DNA of 43,066 nt. It comes from Blastococcus sp. GTDB lineage: Bacteria > Actinomycetota > Actinomycetes > Mycobacteriales > Geodermatophilaceae. The stretch lies in NCBI GenBank assembly GCA_025965695.1, contig JAOPWM010000072.1, positions 1 to 43,066 of the forward strand. Direction: 5' to 3'. Positions 26,412 to 35,612 of this stretch are shown here, piece by piece (within the stretch, counting starts at the first letter, position 1; each line of letters begins with the position of its first letter). Under the pieces are notes generated by a model that saw only the letters and a program-made list of their open reading frames with translations, had not been told where the DNA came from and made no database searches. The position numbers and the translations under genes were made by a program.

Positions 26412-29120
26412 GTGAGCAGCGGTACGTCCACCAAGTGGGTCTACGACTTCAGCGAGGGCAACAGGGACCAGAAGGACCTGCTCGGCGGGAAGGGTGCCAA
26501 CCTCGCCGAGATGACCAACCTCGGTCTGCCGGTCCCGCCGGGCTTCACCATCACCACCGACGCCTGCCGCTACTACCTGGAGCACGGCGGCACCCCGGCC
26601 GAGCTCGACGCGCAGGTCACCGAGCACCTGTCCGCGCTCCAGAAGGCCATGGGCAAGACCCTCGGCGACCCGGCCGACCCGCTGCTGGTGTCGGTGCGCT
26701 CGGGCGCGGCCGCCTCCATGCCCGGGATGATGGAGACCGTCCTCAACGTCGGCCTCAACGACGAGTCGGTGCGGGGCCTGGCCGAGCAGTCGGGCAACGA
26801 GCGCTTCGCCTGGGACTCCTACCGCCGGCTGATCCAGATGTTCGGCAAGACCGTCCTCGACATCGACGGCGACCTGTTCGAGCACGCCCTCGACGAGGTC
26901 AAGCGCGAGCAGGGCACCGACCTCGACCTCGATCTCGACGCCGAGCACCTCGAGGACGTCGTCGCCCGCTTCAAGGCCATCGTCGAGGAGCAGTCAGGGC
27001 GGCCGTTCCCGATGAACCCGCGCGAGCAGATGGACCTCGCGATCAACGCGGTCTTCGACTCGTGGAACTCCGAGCGCGCGATCATCTACCGGCGCCGTGA
27101 GCGCATCCCCAGCGACGCGGGCACCGCCGTCAACGTCTGCGCCATGGTGTTCGGCAACCTGGGCTCGGACTCAGGCACCGGCGTCGCCTTCACCCGCGAC
27201 CCCGGTAGCGGCGCGCAGGGCGTCTACGGCGACTATCTGCAGAACGCCCAGGGCGAGGACGTCGTCGCCGGCATCCGCAACACCGTGCCGCTGGCCGACC
27301 TGGAGAGAATCGACAAGGGCGCCTACGACGAGCTCATGACGACGATGTCGACGCTCGAGTCGCACTACCGCGACCTGTGCGACATCGAGTTCACCGTCGA
27401 GCGCAACAAGCTCTGGATGCTGCAGACCCGCGTCGGAAAGCGGGGGGCGGCGGCCGCCTTCATCATCGCCACCCAGCTGGTCGACGAGGGCCTCATCGAC
27501 ATGGACGAGGCGGTCCGCCGGGTCAGCGGCGACCAGCTCGCGCAGCTGATGTTCCCCCGGTTCGTCGAGGGCGGGGACGCCACGCAGCTGACCCAGGGCA
27601 TGAATGCCTCACCAGGCGCGGCGGTGGGCAAGGCGGTGTTCTCCTCGGAGACCGCCGTCCAGTGGGCCGACCGCGGGGAGAAGGTCATCCTGGTCCGGCG
27701 GGAGACCAACCCCGACGACCTCTCCGGGATGATCGCCGCCGAGGGCGTGCTGACCAGCCGTGGCGGGAAGACCTCGCACGCCGCCGACGTCGCCCGCGGC
27801 ATGGTCAAGACCTGCGTCTGCGGCGCCGAGGAGCTGCGGGTCGACACCAAGAAGAAGCAGTTCACCGCCCCCCGTGGCACCGTCGTCCGCGAGGGCGACG
27901 TCATCTCCATCGACGGCTCCACCGGGCGGGTCTGGCTCGGGGAGGTGCCGGTCGAGGCGCCGGCCGTCGTCCGCTACTTCGAGGGTGAGATCGCCCCGGA
28001 CTCCGAGGAGGCCGACGACCTGGTGCGCAGCGTGCACCGGATCCTCACCCACGCCGACGAGAAGCGGCGGCTGGACGTCCGCACCAACGCCGACACCCCC
28101 GAGGACTCCGCCCGCGCCCGCCGGTTCGGCGCGCAGGGCATCGGGCTGTGCCGCACCGAGCACATGTTCCTCGGCGACCGGCGCCAGCTCGTGGAGACGC
28201 TGATCCTCGCCGACAGCGAGGACGAGCGGAACGCCGCCCTTGACCAGCTCGAGCCGCTGCAGAGGCGGGACTTCCTCGAGATCTTCGAGGCGATGGACGG
28301 CCTGCCGACGACGATCCGGCTGCTCGACCCGCCGCTGCACGAGTTCCTGCCCGACCTCACCGATCTCTCGGTCCGGGTGGCGCTCGCCGAGGAGCGTGGG
28401 GAGCACGACGAGGGCACCCTCCGGCTGCTCGCCGCGGTGCAGGGGATGCACGAGCAGAACCCGATGCTGGGGCTGCGCGGCGTGCGGCTGGGGTTGGTCG
28501 TGCCGGGTCTGTTCACCATGCAGGTGCGCGCGATCGCCCAGGCGGCCGCGGAGCGGAAGAAGGCCGGTGGTGATCCGCGGCCGGAGATCATGATCCCGCT
28601 GGTCGGGGCCGTGCAGGAGCTCGAGGCGATCCGCGAGGAGGCCGAGGCGGTGCTGGCGGAGGTGGCCGAGGCCGAGGGTGTCGACGTCCCCGCCACGATC
28701 GGCACGATGATCGAGGTGCCGCGCGCGGTGCTGACCGCCGGGGAGATCGCCGGGGCGGCCGACTTCTTCTCCTTCGGCACGAACGACCTCACGCAGATGA
28801 CCTGGGGTTTCTCCCGGGACGACGTCGAGGCGGCGTTCTTCCACGCCTACCTGGACAAGGGCATCTTCGGTGTCTCGCCGTTCGAGTCGCTGGACATCCC
28901 CGGCGTGGGCCGGCTCATCGAGATCGCGGTCGAGGGCGGCCGAGCGGCCCGGCCGGGCCTGAAGCTGGGGATCTGCGGCGAGCACGGCGGCGACCCGGAC
29001 TCGGTGCACTTCTTCCACGAGGTCGGCCTCGACTACGTCTCCTGCTCACCTTTCCGCGTGCCGGTCGCGCGGCTGGAGGCCGGTCGCGCGGCCCTGGGCG
29101 GGACGCGCACCGGGTCGTGA
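26412..29120 (+). CDS. ppdK: Pyruvate, phosphate dikinase
   Basis: 902 residues from GTG 26412, with GGAGG at 26398-26402; further upstream in-frame codons are not needed. N-terminal ATP-grasp part: GGKGANLAEMTNLGLPVPPG, SVRSGAAASMPGMMETVLN. Phosphohistidine domain: GVLTSRGGKTSHAADVARGM. C-terminal PEP/pyruvate barrel: GIGLCRTEHMFLGDRR, SFGTNDLTQMTWGFSRDDVE, and LGICGEHGGDPDSVHFF. Interconverts pyruvate + ATP + Pi and PEP + AMP + PPi. It is a single gene followed convergently by ridA. Full length and all motifs present. Confidence 0.97.
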   Translation: MSSGTSTKWVYDFSEGNRDQKDLLGGKGANLAEMTNLGLPVPPGFTITTDACRYYLEHGGTPAELDAQVTEHLSALQKAMGKTLGDPADPLLVSVRSGAAASMPGMMETVLNVGLNDESVRGLAEQSGNERFAWDSYRRLIQMFGKTVLDIDGDLFEHALDEVKREQGTDLDLDLDAEHLEDVVARFKAIVEEQSGRPFPMNPREQMDLAINAVFDSWNSERAIIYRRRERIPSDAGTAVNVCAMVFGNLGSDSGTGVAFTRDPGSGAQGVYGDYLQNAQGEDVVAGIRNTVPLADLERIDKGAYDELMTTMSTLESHYRDLCDIEFTVERNKLWMLQTRVGKRGAAAAFIIATQLVDEGLIDMDEAVRRVSGDQLAQLMFPRFVEGGDATQLTQGMNASPGAAVGKAVFSSETAVQWADRGEKVILVRRETNPDDLSGMIAAEGVLTSRGGKTSHAADVARGMVKTCVCGAEELRVDTKKKQFTAPRGTVVREGDVISIDGSTGRVWLGEVPVEAPAVVRYFEGEIAPDSEEADDLVRSVHRILTHADEKRRLDVRTNADTPEDSARARRFGAQGIGLCRTEHMFLGDRRQLVETLILADSEDERNAALDQLEPLQRRDFLEIFEAMDGLPTTIRLLDPPLHEFLPDLTDLSVRVALAEERGEHDEGTLRLLAAVQGMHEQNPMLGLRGVRLGLVVPGLFTMQVRAIAQAAAERKKAGGDPRPEIMIPLVGAVQELEAIREEAEAVLAEVAEAEGVDVPATIGTMIEVPRAVLTAGEIAGAADFFSFGTNDLTQMTWGFSRDDVEAAFFHAYLDKGIFGVSPFESLDIPGVGRLIEIAVEGGRAARPGLKLGICGEHGGDPDSVHFFHEVGLDYVSCSPFRVPVARLEAGRAALGGTRTGS

Positions 29121-29139
29121 GTCAGGGGCGCCGGACGGC

Positions 29140-29523
29140 TCAGGGCGCCTCGACCGCCGTGCACCCGATGGAGATCAGCAGCCCGCGGGGGAGAGGAACC
29201 TGCATGGTCATCCGCGCGGGTGGCTCGGTGGGGAAGAACTCCTCGAACAAGGCGTTCATCGCCGGGAAGTCGGCGTGGTCGGCGACCAGCACCGTGGTGC
29301 TGACGACGAGGTCGGGGCGGCTGCCTGCGACGCGCAGGACGGTCGCCAGGTTGGTGAACGCCTGACGCGCCTGCGCGTCGAAGGAGTCGCCCGGCACCTC
29401 GCCGGTGGCCGGATCGACGCCGGGCTGGCCGGACACGAAGACGAACCCACCGGCGCGGACGGCGTGGGAGTAGGGGCCGATCGGCGGCGGGAGGCCGGGA
29501 CCGGTGACGACCTGACGATCCAT
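29140..29523 (-). CDS. RidA family protein (reactive intermediate deaminase)
   Basis: 127 residues from ATG 29523. GPGLPPPIGPYSHAVRAGGF, VFVSGQPGVDPATGEVP, QARQAFTNLATVLRVAGSRP and MTMQVPLPRGLLISIGCTAV mark the YjgF/YER057c/UK114 trimeric fold. Archetypal RidA hydrolyses enamines/imines from PLP enzymes and needs an Arg in the R-x-x-x-x-V-x-x-L-P region, here ARMTMQVPLPRG, so activity is plausible. Convergent with ppdK; divergent from the DUF218 gene. Confidence 0.9.
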   Translation of the reverse strand: MDRQVVTGPGLPPPIGPYSHAVRAGGFVFVSGQPGVDPATGEVPGDSFDAQARQAFTNLATVLRVAGSRPDLVVSTTVLVADHADFPAMNALFEEFFPTEPPARMTMQVPLPRGLLISIGCTAVEAP

Positions 29524-29684
29524 GCTCGGTCCTTCCAGGAGCTCTTCCGGTCGGTCGGCTGCAGCTTCCTCCCCGGTGTTCTCCCGCGGGGTGTGGAAGG
29601 CGACGGCCACAGTTTCCCCAGGGGCCGCACGAGGTCAGGGGGACGTGGTACCCATGACGCGTGGGAGTGCGGCGGGGGAGCCTG

Positions 29685-30290
29685 ATGGCCAGGGTTTTCG
29701 TGGCCGCCGTCCTCGCGTTCGTGCTCCTGGTGAGTTCCACGGCGCTGGCGATCTGGTGGAACGCGCGGCGGGACTCCCGCCCGGCGTCCGACGCCATCGT
29801 GGTGCTGGGCTCGGCGCAGTACAACGGCGTCCCGTCGTCGATCTTCGAAGCCCGGCTCGAGCATGCGATCGCCCTGTACAAGGACGGCGTCGCGCCCATG
29901 ATCGTGACGGTCGGCGGCAAGGCCACCGGTGACCAGTTCACCGAGGCCGAAGCCGGGCGCGACTACCTGGCGAACGCGGGCATCCCGGACGACGCCCTGC
30001 TCGCCGTCCCCAAGGGGGTGGACACCCTGGAGAGCATGCGGGTGGTGTCGGCCGCGTTCGACGAGCACGGCTGGAGCAGCGCGGTCCTGGTGACCGACCC
30101 GTGGCACGCGATGCGCGCCGAGCGCATGGCGGAGGACGCCGGCATGACCGCGGAGAGCTCGCCGACCCGGCAGGGCCCGGCCGTCCAGACCCGCGGCACC
30201 CAGTTCCGTTACATCCTCCGGGAGACTGCTGCCTATCTGGTGTACCGCGCCACGGGCGAGAGCGTCGCGGGCGCACCCGGGATCGGCTGA
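29685..30290 (+). CDS. YdcF/SanA-like protein with DUF218 domain
   Basis: 201 residues from ATG 29685 with GGGGGAG upstream; a GTG at 29661 is a possible longer start. N-terminal signal anchor VFVAAVLAFVLLVSSTALAI, then the DUF218 core: DAIVVLGSAQYNGVPSSIFE, ARLEHAIALYKDGVAPMIVT, VGGKATGDQFTEAEAGRDYL, DDALLAVPKGVDTLESM, VLVTDPWHAMRAERMAEDAG. E. coli members are linked to envelope barrier function; the biochemical activity is unresolved. Exposed outside the membrane. Confidence 0.9.
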   Translation: MARVFVAAVLAFVLLVSSTALAIWWNARRDSRPASDAIVVLGSAQYNGVPSSIFEARLEHAIALYKDGVAPMIVTVGGKATGDQFTEAEAGRDYLANAGIPDDALLAVPKGVDTLESMRVVSAAFDEHGWSSAVLVTDPWHAMRAERMAEDAGMTAESSPTRQGPAVQTRGTQFRYILRETAAYLVYRATGESVAGAPGIG

Positions 30291-30303
30291 GGGGGAGGGG
30301 ACT

Positions 30304-30813
30304 GTGCTCGAACTGGGAAAGGCCGGCTCGGCCGGTTACCCGAAGGGTGAGCTGCCCGTTCTCCGTGACGGGTCGGTGGTGGCCGTCCTGCGCGCCTCCC
30401 ATTGGAAGGAAGCGGCCACGGCCGTCGTCGGCGATCGCGAATGGGTGTTCGTCAAGCGCAAGGGTGAGCTCACCGCCCGATGGGCCACCGAGCCCGAGGG
30501 CGTCGTGCGGCTGCGCGCCCGGCAGTCCTCGTTCTGGAAGGGCACGTGGAGCGTCGACCTCGAGGGGAAGCCGGTGGAGGTGCAGAACGCCTCGATGTGG
30601 AAGGGCACCCACCGCTACCTGGTCGGCGGCCAGCAGATCGCCGAGAGCGGCTCGACCGGCGGGTGGTCGCCGCGGCCGACCCTGGATGCCGACGGTTCGC
30701 TGCCGCTGCACCAGCAGGTGTTCCTGCTCTGGCTCGAGTTGGTCATCAGCCGGCGGAACGCCGCTGCGGCGGCCGGCGGCGCCAGCGTCGCGGTCATCGG
30801 GGGGAGTAGCTGA
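30304..30813 (+). CDS. Conserved hypothetical protein, possibly tubby-like (LURP-one) fold
   Basis: 169 residues from GTG 30304 with GGGGGAGGGGA directly upstream. Beta-rich: GELPVLRDGSVVAVLRASHW, VFVKRKGELTARWATEPEGV, VRLRARQSSFWKGTWSVDL, VEVQNASMWKGTHRYLVGG. The three Trp-Lys motifs (HWKE, FWKG, MWKG) repeat in register with predicted strands. This pattern resembles tubby C-terminal/LURP-one-like proteins, but the match is weak. It overlaps dnaG by one base, so it may be co-translated with it. Confidence 0.6.
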   Translation: MLELGKAGSAGYPKGELPVLRDGSVVAVLRASHWKEAATAVVGDREWVFVKRKGELTARWATEPEGVVRLRARQSSFWKGTWSVDLEGKPVEVQNASMWKGTHRYLVGGQQIAESGSTGGWSPRPTLDADGSLPLHQQVFLLWLELVISRRNAAAAAGGASVAVIGGSS

Positions 30814-32690
30814 TGCCCCCGCGGGGACGGATCCGCGCTGCCGACATCGCGCTGGTCCGCGAGCGCTCGCAGATCGATGAAATCGTCGGTGAGCACCTGC
30901 AACTCAAGCGCGCGGGCGGGGGCAGCCTGAAGGGCCTGTGCCCTTTCCACGACGAGAAATCGCCGTCCTTCCAGGTGACCCCCTCGCGCGGCCTGTGGCA
31001 TTGCTTTGGCTGCGGCATGGGCGGCGATGTCATCTCGTTCATTCAGCAGATCGACCACCTGTCGTTCTCGGAGTCGATCGAGTTGCTGGCCGGCCGGGCC
31101 AACGTCGAGCTGCACTACGAGGACGACAGCGGTCGCGCCACTGGCGCTCCTGACCGCGCCAACGTCGGCCAGCGGGCCCGACTCGTCGCGGCCAACGCTG
31201 CGGCGGCTGCCTTCTTCGCCGAACAACTCGGCACGCCCGACGCGGCGCCCGCCCGTCAGTTCCTTGCCGAGCGCGGCTTCGACCGCCAGGTCGCGATCGA
31301 CTTCGGCTGCGGCTTCGCGCCCGGCGGCTGGGACGCGCTCACCCGGCACCTGCGCGCCAAGGGCTTCACCCAGGCCGAGCTGGTGACCGGTGGGCTGGCC
31401 AAGGAGTCCTCGCGCGGAACGCTCATCGACCGCTTCCACCGGCGACTGGTCTGGCCGATCCGCGACATCACCGGCGACGTCATCGGCTTCGGCGCCCGCA
31501 AGCTGATGGACGACGACCCGGGCCCGAAGTACCTCAACACCCCCGAGACGCCGCTCTACAAGAAGTCCACCGTCCTCTACGGGATCGAGCGGGCCAAGCG
31601 CGACATCGCCCGCAAGCACCAGGCCGTCGTCGTCGAGGGCTACACCGACGTCATGGCCTGTCACCTCGCCGGCGTCACCACCGCTGTCGCCTCCTGCGGC
31701 ACCGCCTTCGGCGGGGAGCACATCAGCGTGCTGCGCCGGCTGCTCATGGACCAGGACGAGTTCCGCGGCGAGGTCGTCTACACCTTCGACGGCGACGCGG
31801 CCGGGCAGGCCGCGGCGATGAAGACCTTCGCCGAGGACCAGCGCTTCGTCGGCCAGACCTTCGTCGCCGTCGAACCCGACGGACGCGATCCGTGCGAGCT
31901 ACGTCAGGAGCACGGGGACGCCGCCGTCCGCGATCTCGTCGCCCGGCGCACGCCGCTGATCGAGTTCGTGCTGAAGACGACCCTGGCCGGCTACGACCTG
32001 GACACCGTCGAGGGCCGGGTGGCGGCGCTGGAGAAGACCGCGCCCCTGCTGGCACAGATCAAGGACCATGCGCTGCGCCCCGCCTACGCCCGGCGGCTGG
32101 CCGGGCTGCTGGGCCTGCCCGACGAGAACGACGTCATGGAGCGGCTCCGGCGGCTGACCGGCGGCGAGCGACCCCGGCCGCGGCCCCGGGGGCCCCAGCG
32201 GACGCCGGACGACGCGGCGGTCGAGGTCGAACGCGAGGCGGTGAAGGCGGCGCTGCAGGTGCCCGAGGTGGCCGGACCGTCGTTCGACGCCGTGCCACCC
32301 GCCGCGTACACCGACCCCGACTATGCCGCGGTCGCCGAGGCCGTGGCCGGGGCCGGGGGGGCGGCGGCCGCGACCGTCACCGGTCCGGCCTGGCTGGACG
32401 AGGTCGCCGCGCACTGCTCCCGGGAATCGGCGCGGGCGATGTTGACGGCGCTGGCCGTCGAGCCGATGCGGTCCGTGGGCGAGGGTGACTCCGCCTACGT
32501 CAATGCCGTGATGGCCCGGCTGCAGGAAATGGCGACGGTGCGCCGGGTGGCGGCACTCAAGGGGAAGCTGCAGCGGATGAACCCGGTCGAGGCCCCCGAG
32601 GAGTACACGAAGGTGTTCGGCCAGCTCGTCGCGCTCGAGGCGCAGGCGCGGTCGCTGCGCGAGCGTGCGATGGGCGGGTTGACCCCGTGA
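30813..32690 (+). CDS. dnaG: DNA primase DnaG
   Basis: 625 residues from ATG 30813 (its A is the last base of the previous stop). Zinc domain CPFHDEKSPSFQVTPSRGLW followed by HCFGCGMGGDVISF; the RNA polymerase domain includes GFGARKLMDDDPGPKYLNTP; Toprim segment HQAVVVEGYTDVMACHLAGV, ASCGTAFGGEH, YTFDGDAAGQAA. The C-terminal helicase-binding domain is Ala/Glu-rich. Makes RNA primers for DNA replication. Complete. Confidence 0.98.
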   Translation: MPPRGRIRAADIALVRERSQIDEIVGEHLQLKRAGGGSLKGLCPFHDEKSPSFQVTPSRGLWHCFGCGMGGDVISFIQQIDHLSFSESIELLAGRANVELHYEDDSGRATGAPDRANVGQRARLVAANAAAAAFFAEQLGTPDAAPARQFLAERGFDRQVAIDFGCGFAPGGWDALTRHLRAKGFTQAELVTGGLAKESSRGTLIDRFHRRLVWPIRDITGDVIGFGARKLMDDDPGPKYLNTPETPLYKKSTVLYGIERAKRDIARKHQAVVVEGYTDVMACHLAGVTTAVASCGTAFGGEHISVLRRLLMDQDEFRGEVVYTFDGDAAGQAAAMKTFAEDQRFVGQTFVAVEPDGRDPCELRQEHGDAAVRDLVARRTPLIEFVLKTTLAGYDLDTVEGRVAALEKTAPLLAQIKDHALRPAYARRLAGLLGLPDENDVMERLRRLTGGERPRPRPRGPQRTPDDAAVEVEREAVKAALQVPEVAGPSFDAVPPAAYTDPDYAAVAEAVAGAGGAAAATVTGPAWLDEVAAHCSRESARAMLTALAVEPMRSVGEGDSAYVNAVMARLQEMATVRRVAALKGKLQRMNPVEAPEEYTKVFGQLVALEAQARSLRERAMGGLTP

Positions 32691-32708
32691 GCGAGCTTGC
32701 GAGCTCAC
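32687..32708. repeat. Imperfect inverted repeat overlapping the dnaG stop
   Basis: GTGAGC (32687-32692) and GCTCAC (32703-32708) flank GAGCTTGCGA. GAGCGAGCTTGCGAGCTC-type strings are common dispersed elements in high-GC actinobacteria; here it could also serve as a weak terminator. Confidence 0.45.
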
Positions 32709-32763
32709 CCGGGGGCACAGCAGTCCGACGAACGGCTGCGACGAGCGTCAGCGAGGAGGGGCC

Positions 32764-33339
32764 GTGAGTCTTCTCGACCAGGTGAAGCGGCGGTTCGCGC
32801 GGGCGCCGGAGCCGGTGCGAGTCGCCGTCCTGGCGTCGGCGGATCCCGACGAGCGGGTGCTGGCCTGGGGCACGCTGGTCCGCGACGGCGGCTGGCTGGT
32901 CGCCACCTCGCGGGGTCTGCGGATCGTGCCGCGGCAGGTCACGTCGGTCGTCGAGGCCGAGGTGCTGCCCTGGCACGAGATCGGTTCGGCCCGGTGGCTG
33001 GCGACAGCGGACGGCGGAGGCCGTTTCGAGGTGGTCCCGCTGACCGAGGTCGAGCCCGGGGTGCAGGCGCGGCAGCCGGAGGTCCGGCACGTGCTGAGGG
33101 ATGCCGGTGAGCTGCCCGCGGTGGTGCGCCGGCGGGTCGACCAGACGGTGGTGGCCAGTCAGCGGTCGCCGTTGCCCGGCGGTGGAGGTGTGCTGCTCGT
33201 CGCGCGGCGCATCCCCGGTCAGCCGGCTCGCGAGTGGACCGTCGTGTTCGACGACGACGTTCAGCGGAGCGACCCGGACGCACGGGAAGCGGCACGGCAG
33301 AAGCTGGCCGACCTGGTCGCCGCCGACCAGCCGGACTGA
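32764..33339 (+). CDS. Conserved actinobacterial protein of unknown function
   Basis: 191 residues from GTG 32764 with GGAGGGG upstream. It starts MSLLDQVKRRFARAPEPVRV, contains RVLAWGTLVRDGGWLVATSR, GLRIVPRQVTSVVEAEVLPW, HEIGSARWLATADGGGRFEV and near the end REWTVVFDDDVQRSDPDARE. Soluble, beta-rich middle and a helical C-terminus. I recall similar proteins downstream of dnaG in related genera but no characterised member. No catalytic motif seen. Confidence 0.75.
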   Translation: MSLLDQVKRRFARAPEPVRVAVLASADPDERVLAWGTLVRDGGWLVATSRGLRIVPRQVTSVVEAEVLPWHEIGSARWLATADGGGRFEVVPLTEVEPGVQARQPEVRHVLRDAGELPAVVRRRVDQTVVASQRSPLPGGGGVLLVARRIPGQPAREWTVVFDDDVQRSDPDAREAARQKLADLVAADQPD

Positions 33340-33349
33340 CCCGGTCAGG

Positions 33350-33559
33350 TCAGTGGGGGGCCTCGCTGCCCATCCGTGCGCGGAGGGACGACAGGACGTC
33401 GTCCGCGCGTGCCTGTGCGATCCCGGCGAGGCTCTGCAGGCGCGGGTCGTCCTTCGCCTGCGCGTAGGCGCGGCGGATCTGCTCGTACCGCTCGCGTCCG
33501 GCCTTGGAGCCGAGGACGTACCCGGCTCCGAAACCGGCGAGGAAGGACAGCTTCGCCAC
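33350..33559 (-). CDS. Small YtxH-like protein
   Basis: 69 residues from ATG 33559 with AGGAGGT nearby in reverse. MAKLSFLAGFGAGYVLGSKA is a short hydrophobic, Gly-zipper-like N-terminus, followed by GRERYEQIRRAYAQAKDDPR and a helical tail. This form (hydrophobic G-x-G-x-x-x-G then amphipathic helix) is common in actinobacterial small membrane-associated proteins. Function unknown. Confidence 0.8.
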   Translation of the reverse strand: MAKLSFLAGFGAGYVLGSKAGRERYEQIRRAYAQAKDDPRLQSLAGIAQARADDVLSSLRARMGSEAPH

Positions 33560-33697
33560 GAATACCTCCAGGAACGTCGAGCCAGGACGGCGATCACGCT
33601 ACCTGTGAGGGTGACCGCACGAGAGCCGGGCGAGCCACTCCGGAGGAACTCGGGCGCCTGATGTACCCTCGTCAGGCCAGCGGGTCGCACCCGCCCA

Positions 33698-33770
33698 TCC
33701 CCCGTAGCTCAATTGGCAGAGCATGCGACTGTTAATCGCAGGGTTAGTGGTTCGAGTCCACTCGGGGGAG
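33698..33770 (+). tRNA. tRNA-Asn (anticodon GTT)
   Basis: TCCCCCG at 33698-33704 pairs with CGGGGGA at 33763-33769; discriminator G at 33770. D arm GTAGCTCAATTGGCAGAGC, anticodon loop with GTT at 33731-33733 flanked by CGACT/AATCG, and T arm GTGGTTCGAGTCCAC. CCA is not encoded. It marks the boundary between conserved genes on the left and accessory DNA on the right; tRNA genes are common integration sites. Confidence 0.97.
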
Positions 33771-34268
33771 CCTCGCTCATCTGCAGAGCACCGTCCCGCC
33801 TAACAAGTCGCCAACGACACCGTCGCCGGCCGGTCGCGTCTCTTCGCCGAACACCAGGCGGGGTGTGGAACCCCCCAAGGACATCGCTTCGCCAGCCGGC
33901 AGGAGCACGTCGTCACGCTAGCTCGGCCAGTGCCTGCGCCCGGCGATTCGAGACCCCGGCGGAGCTCCACCGACTATCGGTCTCGGCTCATGAGCCGTGC
34001 TAATGACCGCCCGCTCATGGTTGCAGTTGTGGTTGGAGTTGGTCCGCTCCGATCTTGGTTCGCGCTCGTTCGCCGTCGTTCAACGAAGCGGTGAACCCGC
34101 TGCTTAGCAGGCCTTCTCGGACATCCGCGGACGTCGGCGAACAACGTCAGATCGGCCTGGCAGTGTGGGTCACCGTCTGGTCGGCAGGGGGTTTGCAGCT
34201 GGCATCCGTGGTCGGTGAGCAAGCGGGCTGGGACAGGTAGGGACCAATCTGCGTCCGCAGCGTGATCG
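33771..34268. other. Gene-poor stretch right of tRNA-Asn
   Basis: About 500 nt with no convincing coding sequence on either strand: open frames are short and lack family resemblance or good start signals. It contains a perfect 14-nt palindrome CGGCTCATGAGCCG at 33984-33997. No copy of the tRNA 3' end and no integrase fragment was found here. Confidence 0.5.
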
Positions 34269-35268
34269 CTATGCCGCGCCGAGGTTCGCGCGTCGTCGGG
34301 AGATGGTGCGCTTTGTGGTGCCGAGCAGGGCAGCGATGTCGCGGATGGATGCACCTCGAGCGCTGAGGCGGCGGACGGCCTCCTGTTGTTCGACTGAGGT
34401 GAGGTCGTCGTAGTAGATGTGGTCGCCGGCGAGGGCGCGTTCCACGGCGATCTCATCGATGCCGTCTCGCCGGGCACGTTCGGCGGTCGGCGGCGGAGGT
34501 GGGGGGTCGGTGTCGATGTCGTCCCAGGCCAGTGGCGGCAGCCAGCCTTGCACGGCGGCGTGGGCTCGGGCGGTGTCCGCGGCGGCACGCTGCTCGCTGG
34601 TCGTCTGGGGCGGCGTGGTGTTCCACAGCCGTTCGTGGAGGGCAGCGACGTCGTGGGCGGTGCGGGCGGTGACTGACCGACCGGTCATGCTGCGGTGCAC
34701 GCTCTTCGGGTGGCGGCCGAGTTCGGCGGCTAACCGTTCAGGAGCCCAACCGATGGCGATCAGCGCTTGCAGGCGACGGTGGGTGCCGGTGGAATCGACG
34801 CGGCTGCTCGGCGCCCGGCTGTCAGCCTCGATGCCGATGCCGAGCACGCGGGGTGGCCGTGCTCGGGCGGACCCGCTGCGTTGTCCGGGAGTCGCCGCAG
34901 TCGTACTCGGCCAGTTGGCGGATGTGGCTGACCGAGGGGCCTGCGAGTTCCGCGAGGTAGGGGTGCCAGCGTCCGTAGATTCGTTCTCGGGTGGTGGTGC
35001 GGCTGGCGGCGGTGTTGGCGGCGGTGCAGTCGAGACAGCGGCAGCGGTCCTTGACGTAGGCAGCGCGGGTGCCATGGCGGTGGCGGCCCCGCGGATGGGT
35101 GCACTCGCGCGTCACCCAGGCTTGAATTCGCTCGGCTCGGCGACGGGCTTGCTCGATGCCGCGCCGGTGCTTGGCGCAGGAGTGCCGGGGATGAGAAGCG
35201 TCGGCGAGTGGGGCGGAGGCGTAGTCGGCGCAGTAGTCGCAGGCGGGGCAGGTGCGGCAGACCCTCAT
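34269..35268 (-). pseudogene. Actinobacterial HTH (integrative-element type) protein, frameshifted and missing a segment
   Basis: From ATG 35268: MRVCRTCPACDYCADYASAP, SCAKHRRGIEQARRRAERIQ, then HGTRAAYVKDRCRCLDCTAA and TTTRERIYGRWHPYLAELA, a cysteine-rich module seen in HTH proteins near phage-like and integrated actinobacterial elements. The frame runs to TTQRVRPSTAT; a run of four C (34850-34853 on this strand) appears to hold one extra base, and the next frame continues RVLGIGIEADS ... ALIAIGWAPERLAAELGRHP, LAWDDIDTD, ARGASIRDIAALLGTTKRTI to the stop at 34269. Between QLAEY and TTQRV the sequence is shorter than I expect, as if the first HTH had been lost. It overlaps the upstream gene by 4 nt. 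DNA-binding role inferred. Confidence 0.65.
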
Positions 35269-35612
35269 CGCAGCACCGGCTGCCGGGGAGGATCCGGCCT
35301 CGGGGGCGCGGGTGGGGTGCGGCCGGGGACGCCGGCTCGGCGAAGTCGGTCCTCGATCCAGTCGGTGCGGAGAGTTCCGGCATTCCCGACGTGCTCGTCG
35401 AAGGCCATCGCGGTGAACTGGGCGGCGACCGCCGACCATTCCCCGTCGGACAGCGGCCGCTCCAGATGCGCCTCGACGGTGGGCCGGTCGACGTAGGCGA
35501 CGCTCGCTTCGAGGACATCGGCGAGATCGGTCAGTAGCCGGTTGGTGTCCCCGCCGTAGGCGGCGACGAGGACCTCCAGCGCCCAGGGGCGCACGGCCTC
35601 CCGGATCGGCAT
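35265..35612 (-). CDS. Conserved protein of the HTH cassette, unknown function
   Basis: 115 residues from ATG 35612: MPIREAVRPWALEVLVAAYG, GDTNRLLTDLADVLEASVAY, VDRPTVEAHLERPLSDGEWS, AVAAQFTAMAFDEHVGNAGT, LRTDWIEDRLRRAGVPG, then a Pro-rich end. All helical, acidic. The stop overlaps the ATG of the HTH gene (ATGA), so the two form a two-gene unit; I recall the pair travelling together in actinobacterial accessory DNA. The partner gene is broken here, while this one is intact. Confidence 0.65.
   Translation of the reverse strand: MPIREAVRPWALEVLVAAYGGDTNRLLTDLADVLEASVAYVDRPTVEAHLERPLSDGEWSAVAAQFTAMAFDEHVGNAGTLRTDWIEDRLRRAGVPGRTPPAPPRPDPPRQPVLR

Noticed and set aside
27609-29018. 469-codon reverse frame inside ppdK
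   Set aside because: Shadow of a firmly identified gene.
33984-33997. 14-nt palindrome CGGCTCATGAGCCG as an attachment site
   Set aside because: No second copy was found in the window and it does not match the tRNA 3' end; kept only as a note.
33713-34003. Open frame reading out of the tRNA-Asn gene
   Set aside because: It starts inside the tRNA and has no ribosome-binding site or family resemblance.
34417-35496. 359-codon forward frame opposite the HTH cassette
   Set aside because: Ser/Gly/Val-rich, no domain; reverse-strand genes have recognisable motifs and an overlapping start/stop.
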